Below are positions 1 through 9,976 of a stretch of 64,000 nt of DNA, piece after piece; the first letter of the stretch is position 1, and the number at the start of each line of letters is the position of its first letter. The position numbers and the translations under genes are program-made. The stretch comes from Mycobacterium gordonae (GTDB lineage: Bacteria; Actinomycetota; Actinomycetes; Mycobacteriales; Mycobacteriaceae), in contig NZ_CP070973.1 of assembly GCF_017086405.1 (NCBI RefSeq), positions 1,984,001-2,048,000 of the forward strand. Direction: 5' to 3'. A model generated the notes under the pieces. That model was given only the letters and a program-made list of their open reading frames with translations, made no database searches and was not told the origin of the DNA.

Positions 1-25
1 CTGGGCAACGCGGCAGGAGATCCAG

Positions 26-1171
26 ATGGCGAATGACGCGAACGGGCAGTGGATGGGTCTGGGCGTCGGCGACGTCGACAACCCGGACACCCCGCGCGAT
101 GCCCCGAACTGGAATGCGATCAGGCTGCTGACGGCCAAGCTGCACGACAAGTATCAGTGGGCGCGGGACTTGGGAGTGGTGGCCCAGCCGAACTACGACG
201 AACTGGTGGCTCGCGCCGTCGAGCAGTTCTGCCAGCGAACCGGGTTACCGATCAGCCGCGACCCGAATGGGCGAGTGGTGGCCAATCTCGCTGTCCGCCA
301 ACGGCTCGGCAGTTACCCGGCGCCCGGCGCCGACGACCGGGTGCGCTCCGGATCGGCGCGGGTCCTGCCGATCATGTTCACTGTCGAAGGCCACAAATCG
401 GACATGTTCTACGGGCCGGTGGCCGACACGGCCACCCAGCTGGAGGGGGAGGGGCTCTGCCGCCATCAGCCGATCGGCTACCACAACGCGGCCTTCCCGT
501 TCGACAACGCCAGCGGCGAGAACGAGCTGGCCCGCCTGGTGGGCGCGACCGTGATGGACAACGGGGTGCCGTTCCCCGCCGGCACCAAGTGGGTGCTCGG
601 CATCTTCAGTCAGGGCGCGATCGTCGGGTTCGACTTCTGGATGGACCACCTCGCCCCGGGCAAGCCGCTGGAGTGGCGCGAGGCGGATCTGCTCGGCGTG
701 CTGGCCTACGGCAACCCGTGCCGTCAGACCGACAGCATCGCCCCCTGGGCAACCGGATGGCTCAAGAAGACGGGAACACATGGCCTGGACCCCTACCGGC
801 GCTTCGGCCTACCGGGATTCCCGGTGAAGCCGGACAATTGGATGGACGTCTACCGCGAGGGCGACATCTTCGCCGAGAACGGTGACAACGACGCCAGCAA
901 GGCCAAGGCGGCGGTCTACCAGGCCGTCGCGCGTGGCGACTTCTTCTCCGACCCGATGTCGTTGGCGTTCCAGATCAGCACGCTGTTCAGTAGGCCGGAA
1001 AGGGAGATTTACGCGATCATCGAGGCGATCATCTCGGGCGTCGTGTTTCTGAAGGACAAGCCGAACCCGCACTACTCGCCATACGACATCAGCGGCGGGG
1101 TGAGCTGGGTGCGGAGTCTGCTCACCGGCCGCCCGGCCGTGCCGGCACCCGCCACTCCGGCCACCGCGTGA
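26..1171 (+). CDS. LysB-like mycolyl-arabinogalactan esterase (cutinase-fold)
   Basis: A 381-residue protein resembling mycobacteriophage lysin B, which cleaves the ester between mycolic acids and arabinogalactan. Residues about 28-95 look like a peptidoglycan-binding segment. The hydrolase part follows, with the nucleophile motif FSQGA (Ser195), the family-typical GNPCR at 229-233, Asp274/Asp280 in MDVYREGDIFA, and a C-terminal His349 in NPHYSPYD. The residue before FSQG is Ile rather than the usual Gly of GYSQG, so the nucleophile elbow is slightly atypical. GGCAGGAG precedes the ATG. It is followed 24 bases later by a modular endolysin, as in phage lysis cassettes. Family is assigned by motif recall; activity is inferred. 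Confidence 0.75.
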   Translation: MANDANGQWMGLGVGDVDNPDTPRDAPNWNAIRLLTAKLHDKYQWARDLGVVAQPNYDELVARAVEQFCQRTGLPISRDPNGRVVANLAVRQRLGSYPAPGADDRVRSGSARVLPIMFTVEGHKSDMFYGPVADTATQLEGEGLCRHQPIGYHNAAFPFDNASGENELARLVGATVMDNGVPFPAGTKWVLGIFSQGAIVGFDFWMDHLAPGKPLEWREADLLGVLAYGNPCRQTDSIAPWATGWLKKTGTHGLDPYRRFGLPGFPVKPDNWMDVYREGDIFAENGDNDASKAKAAVYQAVARGDFFSDPMSLAFQISTLFSRPEREIYAIIEAIISGVVFLKDKPNPHYSPYDISGGVSWVRSLLTGRPAVPAPATPATA

Positions 1172-1195
1172 CGTATGCAGAGAAGGAATCAGAAC

Positions 1196-3817
1196 ATGGC
1201 ATCGATACCAGCCGCAGCGCGAAAATCGTCCCGCCAGTTGAGTATTGCCAAGTCCAGCAAGGTCAAGTACCACCCACTGGCGCCCGGGACTTACACCGGT
1301 CAGAGCAGCGGTTACCGCATCGAAGACCGTCCTGAGCATCGTGGCGTCGACATCGCGGCGGATCACGGCACCCCGATCTACGCACCCGCGGACGGCTTTT
1401 TCGTCCGCGTCGGAATCAATGACGATCTAAGGGGGTTCGGTTCGTGGCTGTGGATCGACGCGCAACAGGAATGGGGCTTGGACTTCGTTCTTGGCCACAT
1501 GCCCCCGTCGTCGTTGGTGAATCCGGACACCGGTCAACCACGGAAGACCAACGAGCGCGTACGGGCCGGCCAGCAGATCGCGGTCGTCGGCTCCGAAGGC
1601 GCTTCCTCTGGCCCGCACCTGCACTTCGAAACCTGGGGTCCACCGGGCCGCGAAGGTGGACAGGACCGCGACCCGAACGAAGTGTGGCTCAAAGACGCGG
1701 TCGATCCCCGGAAGGCGCCGAAAGCGCAGGCGGCACAGCCTGGTACGTCACTGGTTGGCCAGGTTCTCGTCGACTACTCCGCCGGTGTTCCCAGTGCCGA
1801 GCAGATCCGGGCCGCGGGGTATGCCGGTGCGGTGCGTTACGTGTCCGATCCTCGTGAGGGCTGGATGCACGGCAAGCCGTTGCGCAAACAGGAAGCCGAC
1901 GATCTGCGTGCTCACGGCCTCGCGGTGGTGTCGAACTATCAGTTCGGCAAGGCCGCCAACGCGGACTGGAAAGGCGGAGCGGCGCAAGGATACAAAGACG
2001 CCGAGCGCGGGCAGCGACTACACGCCGACGCCGGCGGGCCGGACACCGCGCCGATCTACGTGTCGATTGACGCCTGCCCCAGCGAGGAGGAGTGGAACAC
2101 GCAGTGCCGCCCGTACCTGTTGGCCTGGCAGGAGCGGCTCGGCAGGGACCGGACCGGCGTCTACTGCAATTTTCCCTGCATCGAGTGGGCGATCCGCGAT
2201 GGCATCGGCACGTATTTCTGGATGCACGACTGGGACGAGGGATACAGCGGGGGACGGGTCCATCCGGCCGCCCACCTGCACCAGTTCGAGATCGACAAAC
2301 AACACGTCGGCGGCGTCGGCGTGGATCGCAACCGCATCCTGCGAGAAGACTTCGGTCAGTGGGATCTCGGCCGGGAGGACGCTGCGGCGCAACAGGAGTC
2401 GGGCCGCTGGACGGTCTTGAAACAACTGGGCTCGTTGACCCGCCAGTCCGATGCCGATGCCGTCGCGGAAGTCATCGTCAGCGAAGGGCTGCGGCGCCGC
2501 TACAACAGCGATGAAGTGATCGCCTGCCTGGCTACGGCGATTCAGGAGTCGTCCCTGCATCCGGACGCTGTCGGCGGCGGCGGAGCCTGGCACGGTGTCT
2601 ACCAGCAGGACGAGAGCTACCCCCGCCGCGACGATCCCAACGAGAATATCCGGGCGTTTCTTGACCGCCTTGACGAAAAGCGTTGCAGCCCAGGTGCATC
2701 GCCAGACATCTGGAAAAACGTGTTCTGGCTCCAGCAGCGTCCCGGTGAAAGCTCCGCCGACGACGCCTACAACGATCCAGACGCACGCCGCGACTATCTC
2801 ACCGAGATCAGAAGCCGCATGGCGCGAGCCGGCGAACTTTTCGAACGCTTCACCGCAATACGAGGAGGAAGAGAAGTGGCGTACACCGGGGACCCCGTGT
2901 GGTTGGAAGATGTTCTGCGCGAAGTGCTCGGCGACCGGTTGGTGGTCCACGAGGGCTGGCAGGACCGCGGCACCGGATGTGGCGAGAACGGCTCCAGCTC
3001 GATGGGGCCGATCTGGGGCGTGATGATCCACCACACGGGCAACGTCAAGGAACAGTGGGAGGCGATCCGCGACGGTGTGATGCAGCCTTCAGGGTGGCTG
3101 GAAGGGCCGCTCGCGCAAGGGTTGATCACATCCGACGGCACGTTCCACCTGGTGGCTGTCGGTCCATGCAATCACGCCGGCCCGGGTTGTTATCCGGGAA
3201 TCCCGCACGGCTGCGGCAACACTCGGCTGATCGGCTTCGAGTGCGCCTGGCAACCCGGGGCGCACCATGCCGGCAACGAGACGTGGCCGTCCGCCCAGAT
3301 CATCACCATGCGCGACGCGAGCGCGGCGGTGCTCAAGAAACTGGGGTACGACTCTCGTCACGTCATCGGGCACAAGGAGTGGGCCGGTGCGGATAACCCA
3401 CTCGGCATCAACGCCCAGGGCAAGCCGGACCCCGGTGACATGGACATGACGTGGTTCCGCGGCGAGGTGGACAAGGCGATGCTCGGTGTGTTCGAGAAAT
3501 TCGAGCACCAGGAATCCGAGATAGGGGAGGACAAGAATCCGGAGCTTACCGATCACGCTCTGCTGCAGCAGATTTGGGAGCAGTTGCTGGGACCCGAGGG
3601 AAAGGGCTGGCCGCAGCTCGGCGGCAGGACTCTGGTCGATGCGCTGGCGGAGGTCCTGAAAGGTGACGTCGGCGGCCACCTCCTTGCCGAAGCGGAGGCT
3701 GTCACTACCCCGCCCGCGTTGAACAAGCCGCTGGCGCGCTCGCGTCGGGCCCCAGCCAAGAAGACCGCTGCCCGTGGCCGCAAGGCCGCTGGCGCAGGGT
3801 CGCTGCAGGACGCTTAG
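1196..3817 (+). CDS. Four-module endolysin (M23, DUF1906, transglycosylase-like, amidase_2)
   Basis: An 873-residue peptidoglycan hydrolase. Module 1 (about 30-165) is an M23 metallopeptidase with HRGVD (His48, Asp52) and GPHLHF (His143) zinc ligands. Module 2 (about 190-390) resembles the DUF1906 glycoside-hydrolase-like domain of Rv2525c, starting VDYSAGVPS. Module 3 (about 420-550) has a lysozyme/transglycosylase-like AIQESS (Glu451). Module 4 (about 570-760) is an amidase_2 domain with IHHTG (His612), HVIGHKEW (His726) and KPDPGDMDM, as in mycobacteriophage LysA. The tail (850-866) is Lys/Arg/Ala-rich. The ATG at 1196 is preferred over an in-frame ATG at 1175 because AGAAGGA sits just before it. 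No signal peptide is visible, as expected for a holin-dependent endolysin. Confidence 0.8.
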   Translation: MASIPAAARKSSRQLSIAKSSKVKYHPLAPGTYTGQSSGYRIEDRPEHRGVDIAADHGTPIYAPADGFFVRVGINDDLRGFGSWLWIDAQQEWGLDFVLGHMPPSSLVNPDTGQPRKTNERVRAGQQIAVVGSEGASSGPHLHFETWGPPGREGGQDRDPNEVWLKDAVDPRKAPKAQAAQPGTSLVGQVLVDYSAGVPSAEQIRAAGYAGAVRYVSDPREGWMHGKPLRKQEADDLRAHGLAVVSNYQFGKAANADWKGGAAQGYKDAERGQRLHADAGGPDTAPIYVSIDACPSEEEWNTQCRPYLLAWQERLGRDRTGVYCNFPCIEWAIRDGIGTYFWMHDWDEGYSGGRVHPAAHLHQFEIDKQHVGGVGVDRNRILREDFGQWDLGREDAAAQQESGRWTVLKQLGSLTRQSDADAVAEVIVSEGLRRRYNSDEVIACLATAIQESSLHPDAVGGGGAWHGVYQQDESYPRRDDPNENIRAFLDRLDEKRCSPGASPDIWKNVFWLQQRPGESSADDAYNDPDARRDYLTEIRSRMARAGELFERFTAIRGGREVAYTGDPVWLEDVLREVLGDRLVVHEGWQDRGTGCGENGSSSMGPIWGVMIHHTGNVKEQWEAIRDGVMQPSGWLEGPLAQGLITSDGTFHLVAVGPCNHAGPGCYPGIPHGCGNTRLIGFECAWQPGAHHAGNETWPSAQIITMRDASAAVLKKLGYDSRHVIGHKEWAGADNPLGINAQGKPDPGDMDMTWFRGEVDKAMLGVFEKFEHQESEIGEDKNPELTDHALLQQIWEQLLGPEGKGWPQLGGRTLVDALAEVLKGDVGGHLLAEAEAVTTPPALNKPLARSRRAPAKKTAARGRKAAGAGSLQDA

Positions 3818-3833
3818 CGCGGCCGGTGACACC

Positions 3834-4574
3834 GTGAGCGCTCCCGACAAAGCAATCGAGGCTCCGGACGCGGCCGGGGGACCGCGGCGCACCCGATGGG
3901 CGAAGGCACGCGTGTGGATCGGGGCAATCGTCACGTCGGCCGTCGTGATCCCGCTACTCACCTTGGGAGTCACCTCGGCCGTGCAGTGGTTCGGCCGGAA
4001 ATTGAACCCAGAGCAGTATCTCTCGGTAGCGGTGGTCATCCCATCGCCGGCGTCTGCCGACGGCGGTGAAGGCTGGGTGTTCGACAAATCCCCAGCCGAA
4101 CTGCGGTTACCGCCGGAGCATGGCGACGTCGACAAATGGGCGGATGCGAACGGTGGCATTCCCGCCAGCGGCAACGTCATCGTGGTCACCCTGCAGGGCC
4201 TCCACGGGCATACCGTTGTCGTCCAAAGCATTTCCGTCGAGATTGTGTCGCAGACCGGTCCCCTGCAGGGAACCCACCTGATTCCGCTCAGGGCGAAGGG
4301 CCTGCTGCCTACCTATGACTTCGGTCTGAACTTGGACGCGCGCCCGGTCGCAGTCAGAGCACAGGCCGACCAACGGCTGCCACACTCGATCAGCAGCGCT
4401 CAGCCGGAGGCCTTGCGTATCGCCGCGGTGACGAACACATGCACGTGTCAGTGGACGGCAACGCTGCGATGGTCGGCAGACGACGGCGAGCAGGGCACCA
4501 CGAGGCTCGGCGACGAAGGCGGCCCGTTTCGAGTGGCCGCCACGGTCCATGCGACGACCGTGATGCTCGGCTAG
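3834..4574 (+). CDS. Single-span membrane protein of the lysis-like cassette
   Basis: About 246 residues from a GTG start 16 bases after the endolysin stop; an upstream in-frame ATG would overlap the endolysin and is less likely. After a short charged N-terminus there is one hydrophobic segment (about residues 27-50, WIGAIVTSAVVIPLLTLGV), then a roughly 190-residue, mostly beta-rich, presumably extracytoplasmic domain with a CTCQW motif. The position after LysB- and LysA-like genes suggests a lysis accessory or holin-like role, but holins are normally smaller and this domain is not recognised. Function unknown. Confidence 0.6.
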   Translation: MSAPDKAIEAPDAAGGPRRTRWAKARVWIGAIVTSAVVIPLLTLGVTSAVQWFGRKLNPEQYLSVAVVIPSPASADGGEGWVFDKSPAELRLPPEHGDVDKWADANGGIPASGNVIVVTLQGLHGHTVVVQSISVEIVSQTGPLQGTHLIPLRAKGLLPTYDFGLNLDARPVAVRAQADQRLPHSISSAQPEALRIAAVTNTCTCQWTATLRWSADDGEQGTTRLGDEGGPFRVAATVHATTVMLG

Positions 4575-4589
4575 AGGCCGCCGGCAGCG

Positions 4590-5090
4590 TTAGGCGTTCC
4601 CCAGCACGATGTTGCTGAATAGCATCGCGGCCCAATAGGTCGCCAGGAGAGTCGACGCGAAGCCCAGCAACGCGAGAAATATCGGCGGGGTCAGGATCAG
4701 CGCACCCAGCTGGACGAGAAAAGTCCACGGATTGTCGTCTGCCGCCGGCGCGGCGAGCGCAACCGACGACAACACCGCGGCACTCGAGGCCTCCGCGCTC
4801 GCGTACGCGTTGGCGCCGTTGCTCAGGGTCTGGGTGAACTGGTCATGGAATGCCGCAGCCCGCGCGGAGACTTTCTGGAACTCCTCGGCGTGCAAGCCGA
4901 ACACGCCCGCGATCGCCGTGGACACCTCATCGCTTGCAGCGCTGGCGATGTCGGTCGTCGGCGCCGCGGCTTTCAGATGGGCGAAATCCAGTTCCGATCC
5001 GATGGCTGCCAGCTCGCGTGACGCGGTGATGAGACTTTCCGGCGCAACCTGCATCTTCGGCAGCATATCCACGACGGCGCCGCTCGACAT
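4590..5090 (-). CDS. PE family protein
   Basis: A PE-domain protein of about 166 residues: VAPESLITASRELAAIGSEL, then a DEVSTAIAGVF segment, FHDQFTQTL, and AYASAEA, whose Tyr-x-x-x-Glu fits the ESX/type VII secretion signal. After the PE domain comes a short tail with one or two hydrophobic segments (FLVQLGALILTPPIFLALLGF) instead of a PGRS or enzymatic domain. No PPE partner lies next to it. It is divergent from a PE-lipase gene. The start is uncertain: ATG at 5090 gives MSSGAVV, while ATG at 5066 gives MLPKMQVAPE, closer to the usual PE distance from the N-terminus. Confidence 0.75.
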   Translation of the reverse strand: MSSGAVVDMLPKMQVAPESLITASRELAAIGSELDFAHLKAAAPTTDIASAASDEVSTAIAGVFGLHAEEFQKVSARAAAFHDQFTQTLSNGANAYASAEASSAAVLSSVALAAPAADDNPWTFLVQLGALILTPPIFLALLGFASTLLATYWAAMLFSNIVLGNA

Positions 5091-5173
5091 GGGTTTGCGG
5101 CAAACCGCTGCATGAACCCTCAACGGAGGCATAAGCTCTCGACAATCGGGCGATCGAAGGGTGGAGCGGCGCT

Positions 5174-6334
5174 GTGTCGTATGTTGTTGCGTTTACCGAC
5201 CTGATGTCCGCCGCGGCCACCGACGTGTCTTCGATCGGTTCGGCGGTCGCGACCGCAAATCAAGGCGTGGCAGCCGTAACCACTGCGGTACTGGCGGCGG
5301 CCGAGGACGAGGTGTCGGCGGCGATCGCCGCCCTGTTCAGCGCGCACGGCGAGGGCTATCAGGTACTCAGCGCACAGGTGGCCGCCTATCAAGAGCGGTT
5401 CACACAGGCGCTGGCGGGCGCGGCCGGGGCTTACGCCTCCGCTGAGGCCGCGAGCGCCGCGCCGTTGGCGGCCTTCGAGCAGGTGGTGCTCGGCGTACAG
5501 CAGATCCCGACGAACCTGGCTGCCGGATTCGCATCGCTAACGTCGATCCAGGGGTCTCCGCTACTAGCGCTGATCGCCAGCGACGCTCCGCCGCTGTCGT
5601 GGTTTCTCGGCAACTCTCCGCCACCGCTGCTGAACGCACTGCTGGGTCAGACGGTCGAGTTCACCTCGTATGACGGGATGCGGGTCGTACAGATCACACC
5701 GGCCAATCCGACCGGCGAGTACGTCGTCGCCCTGCATGGCGGTGCGTTCATTTTCCCCGCGTCGTTCTTCCACTGGATCAATTACTCGGTCACGGCCTAC
5801 CAGACCGGTGCGACCTTCGAGGTGCCGATCTACCCGCTGCTGCAGGAGGGCGGTACCGCCCCCTGGGTAGTGCCCCGCACGGCGGGCCTGATCTCCTCGC
5901 TAATCACCCAACACGGCGCGCAGAACGTCAGCGTCGTCGGTGACTCCGCGGGCGGCAACCTCGCACTGTCGTCCGTTCAGTACCTGGTCAGCCACGGCAA
6001 CCCGGTACCGGCGTCAATGGTGCTGATTTCGCCGTGGCTGGACGTCGGGGCCGGCGGTCTCGGCGCGGTCTGGGCGGGCGGTCTTTCCACGACCAACCCG
6101 ATGGTGAGTCCCTTGTACGGGTCACTTGCCGGGCTTCCGCCGACGTACGTCTACTCCGGTGCGTTGGATCCGCTCGTGCAGCAAGCGGCCGTCCTTCAGC
6201 AGGCCGCCATCGCTCAAGGGGCCCCGGTCAGCTTCATACTGAACCAGACCGGGATTCACGACTTCATCCTGCTCACGCCGAGCGGTTTGCCCTATTGGCC
6301 GGACATCAACCGGCAACTCGGCATCGTGGCCTGA
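5174..6334 (+). CDS. PE-lipase fusion (LipY-like, HSL family)
   Basis: 386 residues. The N-terminal PE domain (1-95) has [28 protein letters not shown] and the secretion motif YASAE (Tyr87-Glu91). The alpha/beta-hydrolase domain of the hormone-sensitive-lipase family has oxyanion HGG (188-190), GDSAG (Ser258), Asp332 in SGALDPLV and His362 in GIHDFIL, so the catalytic set is complete. This is the architecture of LipY: PE-directed export through ESX-5 with lipase or esterase activity outside the cell. It is divergent from the PE gene and converges on the acyltransferase with no spacer. A second PE-lipase lies 5 kb away. Confidence 0.85.
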   Translation: MSYVVAFTDLMSAAATDVSSIGSAVATANQGVAAVTTAVLAAAEDEVSAAIAALFSAHGEGYQVLSAQVAAYQERFTQALAGAAGAYASAEAASAAPLAAFEQVVLGVQQIPTNLAAGFASLTSIQGSPLLALIASDAPPLSWFLGNSPPPLLNALLGQTVEFTSYDGMRVVQITPANPTGEYVVALHGGAFIFPASFFHWINYSVTAYQTGATFEVPIYPLLQEGGTAPWVVPRTAGLISSLITQHGAQNVSVVGDSAGGNLALSSVQYLVSHGNPVPASMVLISPWLDVGAGGLGAVWAGGLSTTNPMVSPLYGSLAGLPPTYVYSGALDPLVQQAAVLQQAAIAQGAPVSFILNQTGIHDFILLTPSGLPYWPDINRQLGIVA

Positions 6335-7234
6335 TTAGGCGGTCACCGGGCTCTTTTCCTCCGACCTTGCGGAGTCGCCCAACGGGTTTTGAGCAGGCAC
6401 CGGGTCGAAGGCGGCGGGATCGGCCAGGTACTCACGAAAGATGCGGGCCATCGTCGCCGCCTGGTAGCCGTCGACGAAGCGGTGGTCCAGATTGATCGTC
6501 AGCGGTAGCACCGGACGAACGACGGGTTGACCGTCTCGAGCCAACACCTTGTCGGTCACGGCACCCAGCAGGATCGTGATGGGCACGTGGCAGAACGTCG
6601 GCACCGGGGCGGCGGCCGAATCCAGGCCGTAGGTCCCCACGTTGCTGACCAGTATGGATCCGTACGGGCGGGCTTCGAGTCCGGTGAAGGGAAGAGCCAA
6701 CTGCAGGCTCTCGGTGACGAATCCCACGCCCGCCATCAGGGGACGAAGCAGTAGCGGCGGCAGCCCTTTGACCATGGCCTTCATCTTCTTGAACTGCGGG
6801 TCATGATCGTCGCGGATGCGCCCGGCGCGGTCGGCCAGCTCCTTGGCGATCGCCCAGGGCGGCTTCTCGTTGATGCGGCGGACAACGGTGCCCGACAGAT
6901 CGGTCCTGGCTGCCTCGACGCCGGATACGGGATCGGTGCGAAGCGACACCACGAAGAAGCAATCGACGGTGGGGGAGGGCACGAAGCTACCGAACACGAC
7001 CCGGCCGTTGAGCCCTGGGAGGGCTTCGACGACCTTGCCGGCAGCCCGACCCACCAGGTCTACGGGCGTGATGTGCTGGCCGGTCGCGTGCCGAACCTGG
7101 TCGATGTAGTCGAGCAATTGACCGGCTTCGACGTCGATGGTGGCCGAGATCGTCGGGTCTGTCCTGGGACGCCAGGTCGCCATGGCGATCTTCCGCCAGA
7201 CGGAGAACGGGATTGCCGACGTGGTCTCAGTCAT
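6335..7234 (-). CDS. 2-oxoacid dehydrogenase E2-type acyltransferase domain protein
   Basis: 299 residues, consisting only of a catalytic acyltransferase domain of the dihydrolipoamide acyltransferase (CAT-like) fold. The active-site motif is NLDHRFVDGYQA near residue 260. No lipoyl or peripheral-subunit-binding domain is present, so it is not a standard E2 subunit; stand-alone mycobacterial members of this kind are usually left as 2-oxo acid dehydrogenase acyltransferases of unknown acceptor. The start MTETTSAIPFSVWRK at 7234 fits the domain edge; earlier in-frame residues look non-coding. Substrate unknown. Confidence 0.75.
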   Translation of the reverse strand: MTETTSAIPFSVWRKIAMATWRPRTDPTISATIDVEAGQLLDYIDQVRHATGQHITPVDLVGRAAGKVVEALPGLNGRVVFGSFVPSPTVDCFFVVSLRTDPVSGVEAARTDLSGTVVRRINEKPPWAIAKELADRAGRIRDDHDPQFKKMKAMVKGLPPLLLRPLMAGVGFVTESLQLALPFTGLEARPYGSILVSNVGTYGLDSAAAPVPTFCHVPITILLGAVTDKVLARDGQPVVRPVLPLTINLDHRFVDGYQAATMARIFREYLADPAAFDPVPAQNPLGDSARSEEKSPVTA

Positions 7235-7326
7235 CGTTCGAGAATCTGTGATCCGCGCCACGCGCGGCCAGAGGACAAGGTCACCGGCCAGCGGGTCTTT
7301 CGGACGAAAGCTCCGCGTAAGTCGCC

Positions 7327-9090
7327 CTAGCCGGCCGCCTGCAGGGTGACATCGGAGAGTTCGGTGCGGCTCTGGCCGTTGGTGGAGCCCAGGGTGGAGA
7401 TCCACACCAGCACATTCGACGTCTTCGTCTGGTTCGTCACCGTGATGCGGTTGCGACCGGGTAGCAGCGTCGCGGTGGGCGCCAGTTCAGTCGTATCCGC
7501 GAGCTTGGCCGGCTTCTCGGTGGGGGACGATCGGATCTGTACCTGTGTACCCGTACTGGGCACGTCGAGCATCACCGTACTGAGCGCGGTGGGTTCGGAC
7601 AGGTGCAGCATCAGGCCCATGCCCTGGATGAACCTAGGGAAGGGGACGGCGTCGGTGTAGGTCACCGTGGACCATCCCGTGTCGGGATTGCCGTCGATCG
7701 CCAGTTTGGCGTCCTGTGGGTTGTCCGGCGTGCCGTCGGGAGAAAACACCGTGGCGCTCACCGGCTTGACGATGGGTCCCGGCCGCGTCTGCCGGCCGCG
7801 TCCGTGGGTGAAGTAGAACAGACCACCGGCGGTCAGCGCGATGACGGCGATCACCGCCACGGCTGCCAGGACCCACACCTTGCGCCTCTTGGGCGACGAG
7901 GCCATCGGCGCTGTGGGCGATGTCGCGGGCGGCTGGGGCCGCGGGCGCCTCGGGCGCGCGCCGGCGGAGAGGTTGACGATCTTGTCGGCGTCGAGGATCT
8001 CGCCGTCCCACATGCCCGTGACCTCGATTTCGTCCCCGTCGGTGAGTTGACCTGGGACCAGATCGGTCTGAATCTCGACCGGAAGAAGAGCCGGCAGGTC
8101 CTCGAGCGGTTCGTGCGGCACCACGTGCACCGACAGGGTGCCGACGTCATCGACACCGACCGGGCTGGACTGCACGGCGCGTGCGGTGCCGCTGACGACG
8201 AGACGCTCGAGCCGCTGGGTCGTCGGACGCTCGGCAGAGCCGGGGCTTTCGGTCTGACCGGCTTGCGTCAGCGCCCGGGCGAAGTCGGCGCACGTCGGGT
8301 AACGCTTGTGCGGGTCCTTGGCCAGCGCCTTCGCCAGCACGGCGTCCAGGTGCGCCAGCTCGGGACGGCGCTGCGATATCCGCGGCGGCGGTGAATTGAG
8401 GTGGTGGCTGAGCACCACCGCGCGATTGGAGTCCAGGAACGGCGGAGCGCCGGTCAGCAGGAAAAAGGTGGTGGCGGCCAGCGCATACTGGTCCGCCCGG
8501 CCGTCCAGCGGCTTGCCCAGGAGTTGCTCGGGGGCAACGTAGCTGATGGTCCCGACGGCGACGTTGGCCTCGGTCAGGTTGCTGACGTCGTCGATCTTGC
8601 GGGCGATGCCGAAGTCGGTCAACAACACCCTGCGCCGCTGGCCGTCGGCTGCCGCCACCAGGATGTTCTCCGGCTTGACATCGCGATGAAGCAGACGGCG
8701 ATCATGGCCGAAGTCCAGTGCATCGGCCACCGCGGTCACGATTTCCGCGACATCTCGTTCGGGCATGCCGTCCGGGTGGCGGTCGCGCACCAGCTGGCCG
8801 GCATCCATGCCGTCCACGTATTCCATCGAGATCCACAACCGGCCGTTGAATTCACCCCGGTCGAGGACGCCGACGATATGGGGATGCCACAGCGTCGCGG
8901 CCAATTCGGCTTCACGCTTGAACCGCGCCTGAAACTCCTGGTCGGAGGTGGCTGCCAGGGACAGAACCTTCAGCGCGTCGTGACGTGGCAGACGCGGGTG
9001 CTGGGCGAGATAGACCTCGCCCATCCCGCCAGTGCCGAGCAGGCGCTCGATCACGTAGCCAGCGAAGACCTCGCCGTTTTTGAACGGCAT
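7327..9090 (-). CDS. Transmembrane Ser/Thr protein kinase with MviN-like ectodomain
   Basis: 587 residues. The kinase domain (about 10-275) begins [19 protein letters not shown], with catalytic Lys41 (DALKVL), HRDVKPEN (Asp137), DFG (159-161) and APEQL, and is close to the mycobacterial PknF/PknE type. A juxtamembrane region (about 300-390) contains a small beta-rich segment ([19 protein letters not shown]). A membrane span lies at about 405-429. The extracellular tail contains [25 protein letters not shown], recalling the carbohydrate-binding-like ectodomain of MviN (Rv3910). The catalytic residues are intact, unlike MviN's pseudokinase. Start [11 protein letters not shown] at 9090 chosen from kinase-domain alignment. 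Confidence 0.85.
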   Translation of the reverse strand: MPFKNGEVFAGYVIERLLGTGGMGEVYLAQHPRLPRHDALKVLSLAATSDQEFQARFKREAELAATLWHPHIVGVLDRGEFNGRLWISMEYVDGMDAGQLVRDRHPDGMPERDVAEIVTAVADALDFGHDRRLLHRDVKPENILVAAADGQRRRVLLTDFGIARKIDDVSNLTEANVAVGTISYVAPEQLLGKPLDGRADQYALAATTFFLLTGAPPFLDSNRAVVLSHHLNSPPPRISQRRPELAHLDAVLAKALAKDPHKRYPTCADFARALTQAGQTESPGSAERPTTQRLERLVVSGTARAVQSSPVGVDDVGTLSVHVVPHEPLEDLPALLPVEIQTDLVPGQLTDGDEIEVTGMWDGEILDADKIVNLSAGARPRRPRPQPPATSPTAPMASSPKRRKVWVLAAVAVIAVIALTAGGLFYFTHGRGRQTRPGPIVKPVSATVFSPDGTPDNPQDAKLAIDGNPDTGWSTVTYTDAVPFPRFIQGMGLMLHLSEPTALSTVMLDVPSTGTQVQIRSSPTEKPAKLADTTELAPTATLLPGRNRITVTNQTKTSNVLVWISTLGSTNGQSRTELSDVTLQAAG

Positions 9091-9163
9091 GCCCGAAAGC
9101 CTACAAACCGGTACGGCGGGGGAGCCAATTTCGCCCGGCGCGAGCCGTGCCGGCCGACGTCCG

Positions 9164-9496
9164 TCAATCCGCAGGCGGCTTGGCGTCGGCCTGCTTCTGC
9201 AGTGCCTCGTTTGCGCTGCTGACCACGCTCCGAATGAACTCGTACTGGGTCTTGACGAGCTTGTCCGCCATGTCGAGCGCGGCATCCACGATGGTGTTGC
9301 GCCGCGACGGGTGGTCATCGCCGTGCCCCGGTATCGAATCCTCTACGGTGACGACGAACTTTCGCACGGCATCGATCGCCGCGCGCTGCCCTGATTCGAC
9401 CGACTTCAGGACATCATCAGAAAGGCCTGCCGCTCGTTCGGACAGGTCTGCCGCGCGTTCAGCGACAGTCTTCTTCTCGGTGTCTGTGTCTGCCAT
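9164..9496 (-). CDS. Small charged helical protein, unknown
   Basis: 110 residues, rich in Ala, Asp, Glu and Lys, probably all helical ([21 protein letters not shown]...). No signal peptide or membrane segment. The pattern resembles small phasin-like or structural helical proteins conserved in mycobacteria, but no family is recognised with confidence. A GGGAGGAG-type ribosome binding site precedes the ATG. It lies just upstream of, and is co-oriented with, the kinase gene. Confidence 0.65.
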   Translation of the reverse strand: MADTDTEKKTVAERAADLSERAAGLSDDVLKSVESGQRAAIDAVRKFVVTVEDSIPGHGDDHPSRRNTIVDAALDMADKLVKTQYEFIRSVVSSANEALQKQADAKPPAD

Positions 9497-9761
9497 GATG
9501 GCGCTCCTCCCGGTTGAATGCAGAAATCAGCATGCGCGCCCACCGGAGCCGGATGTAGGGCCGATGGTCCCTCGTTCCGAGGGCTCATTGGCGGTAGCGG
9601 AATGCTCGGCTGCCGCGATTGGGCGTCAACAGGGGCGGGGTGCGGTGATCGGATGAAGTGTCGAGGCGCGGTTGACGCGTATGGGCGGCACCTGCATGCT
9701 CACCGGCCTCAGTCGCTGTGACGAGCTGCCAGTTCCTCTGGAGCTCGACGACATGGTGTAG

Positions 9762-9925
9762 TCGACCAATCAACTCGAGGGTGTGCTCGGTGCCGGAATG
9801 AATCTGCGCGAGTCCATGCCCGCGCTGTTGTCGATGTACCGAGAGGGCAAGCTCGACGAGCTGGTCACCCGGCGCTATCGGCTCGAGCAGATCAACGAGG
9901 CGGTCGATGATATGCGGGCGATTGC
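9762..9925 (+). pseudogene. Remnant of zinc alcohol dehydrogenase C-terminus
   Basis: The frame here encodes MNLRESMPALLSMYREGK, then LDELVTRRYRLEQINEAVDDMRA, the classic C-terminal helix region of medium-chain Zn-dependent alcohol dehydrogenases. After MRA the similarity stops and the frame runs into unrelated codons. A TAG at 9759-9761 closes it upstream, and no Rossmann fold or zinc motif lies nearby. It is about 50 residues of a protein of about 370, so it is read as a degraded relic. The 265 bases before it (9497-9761) show no gene I can support. Confidence 0.6.
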
Positions 9926-9976
9926 ATCGACGCTGTGCGGACAGCACCAGTGCTGTGTACTTGCGCAAATCATGTG

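Noticed and set aside
1..4600. Complete prophage
   Set aside because: Only lysis-type genes are seen; no integrase, terminase, capsid, tail or att repeats in the window.
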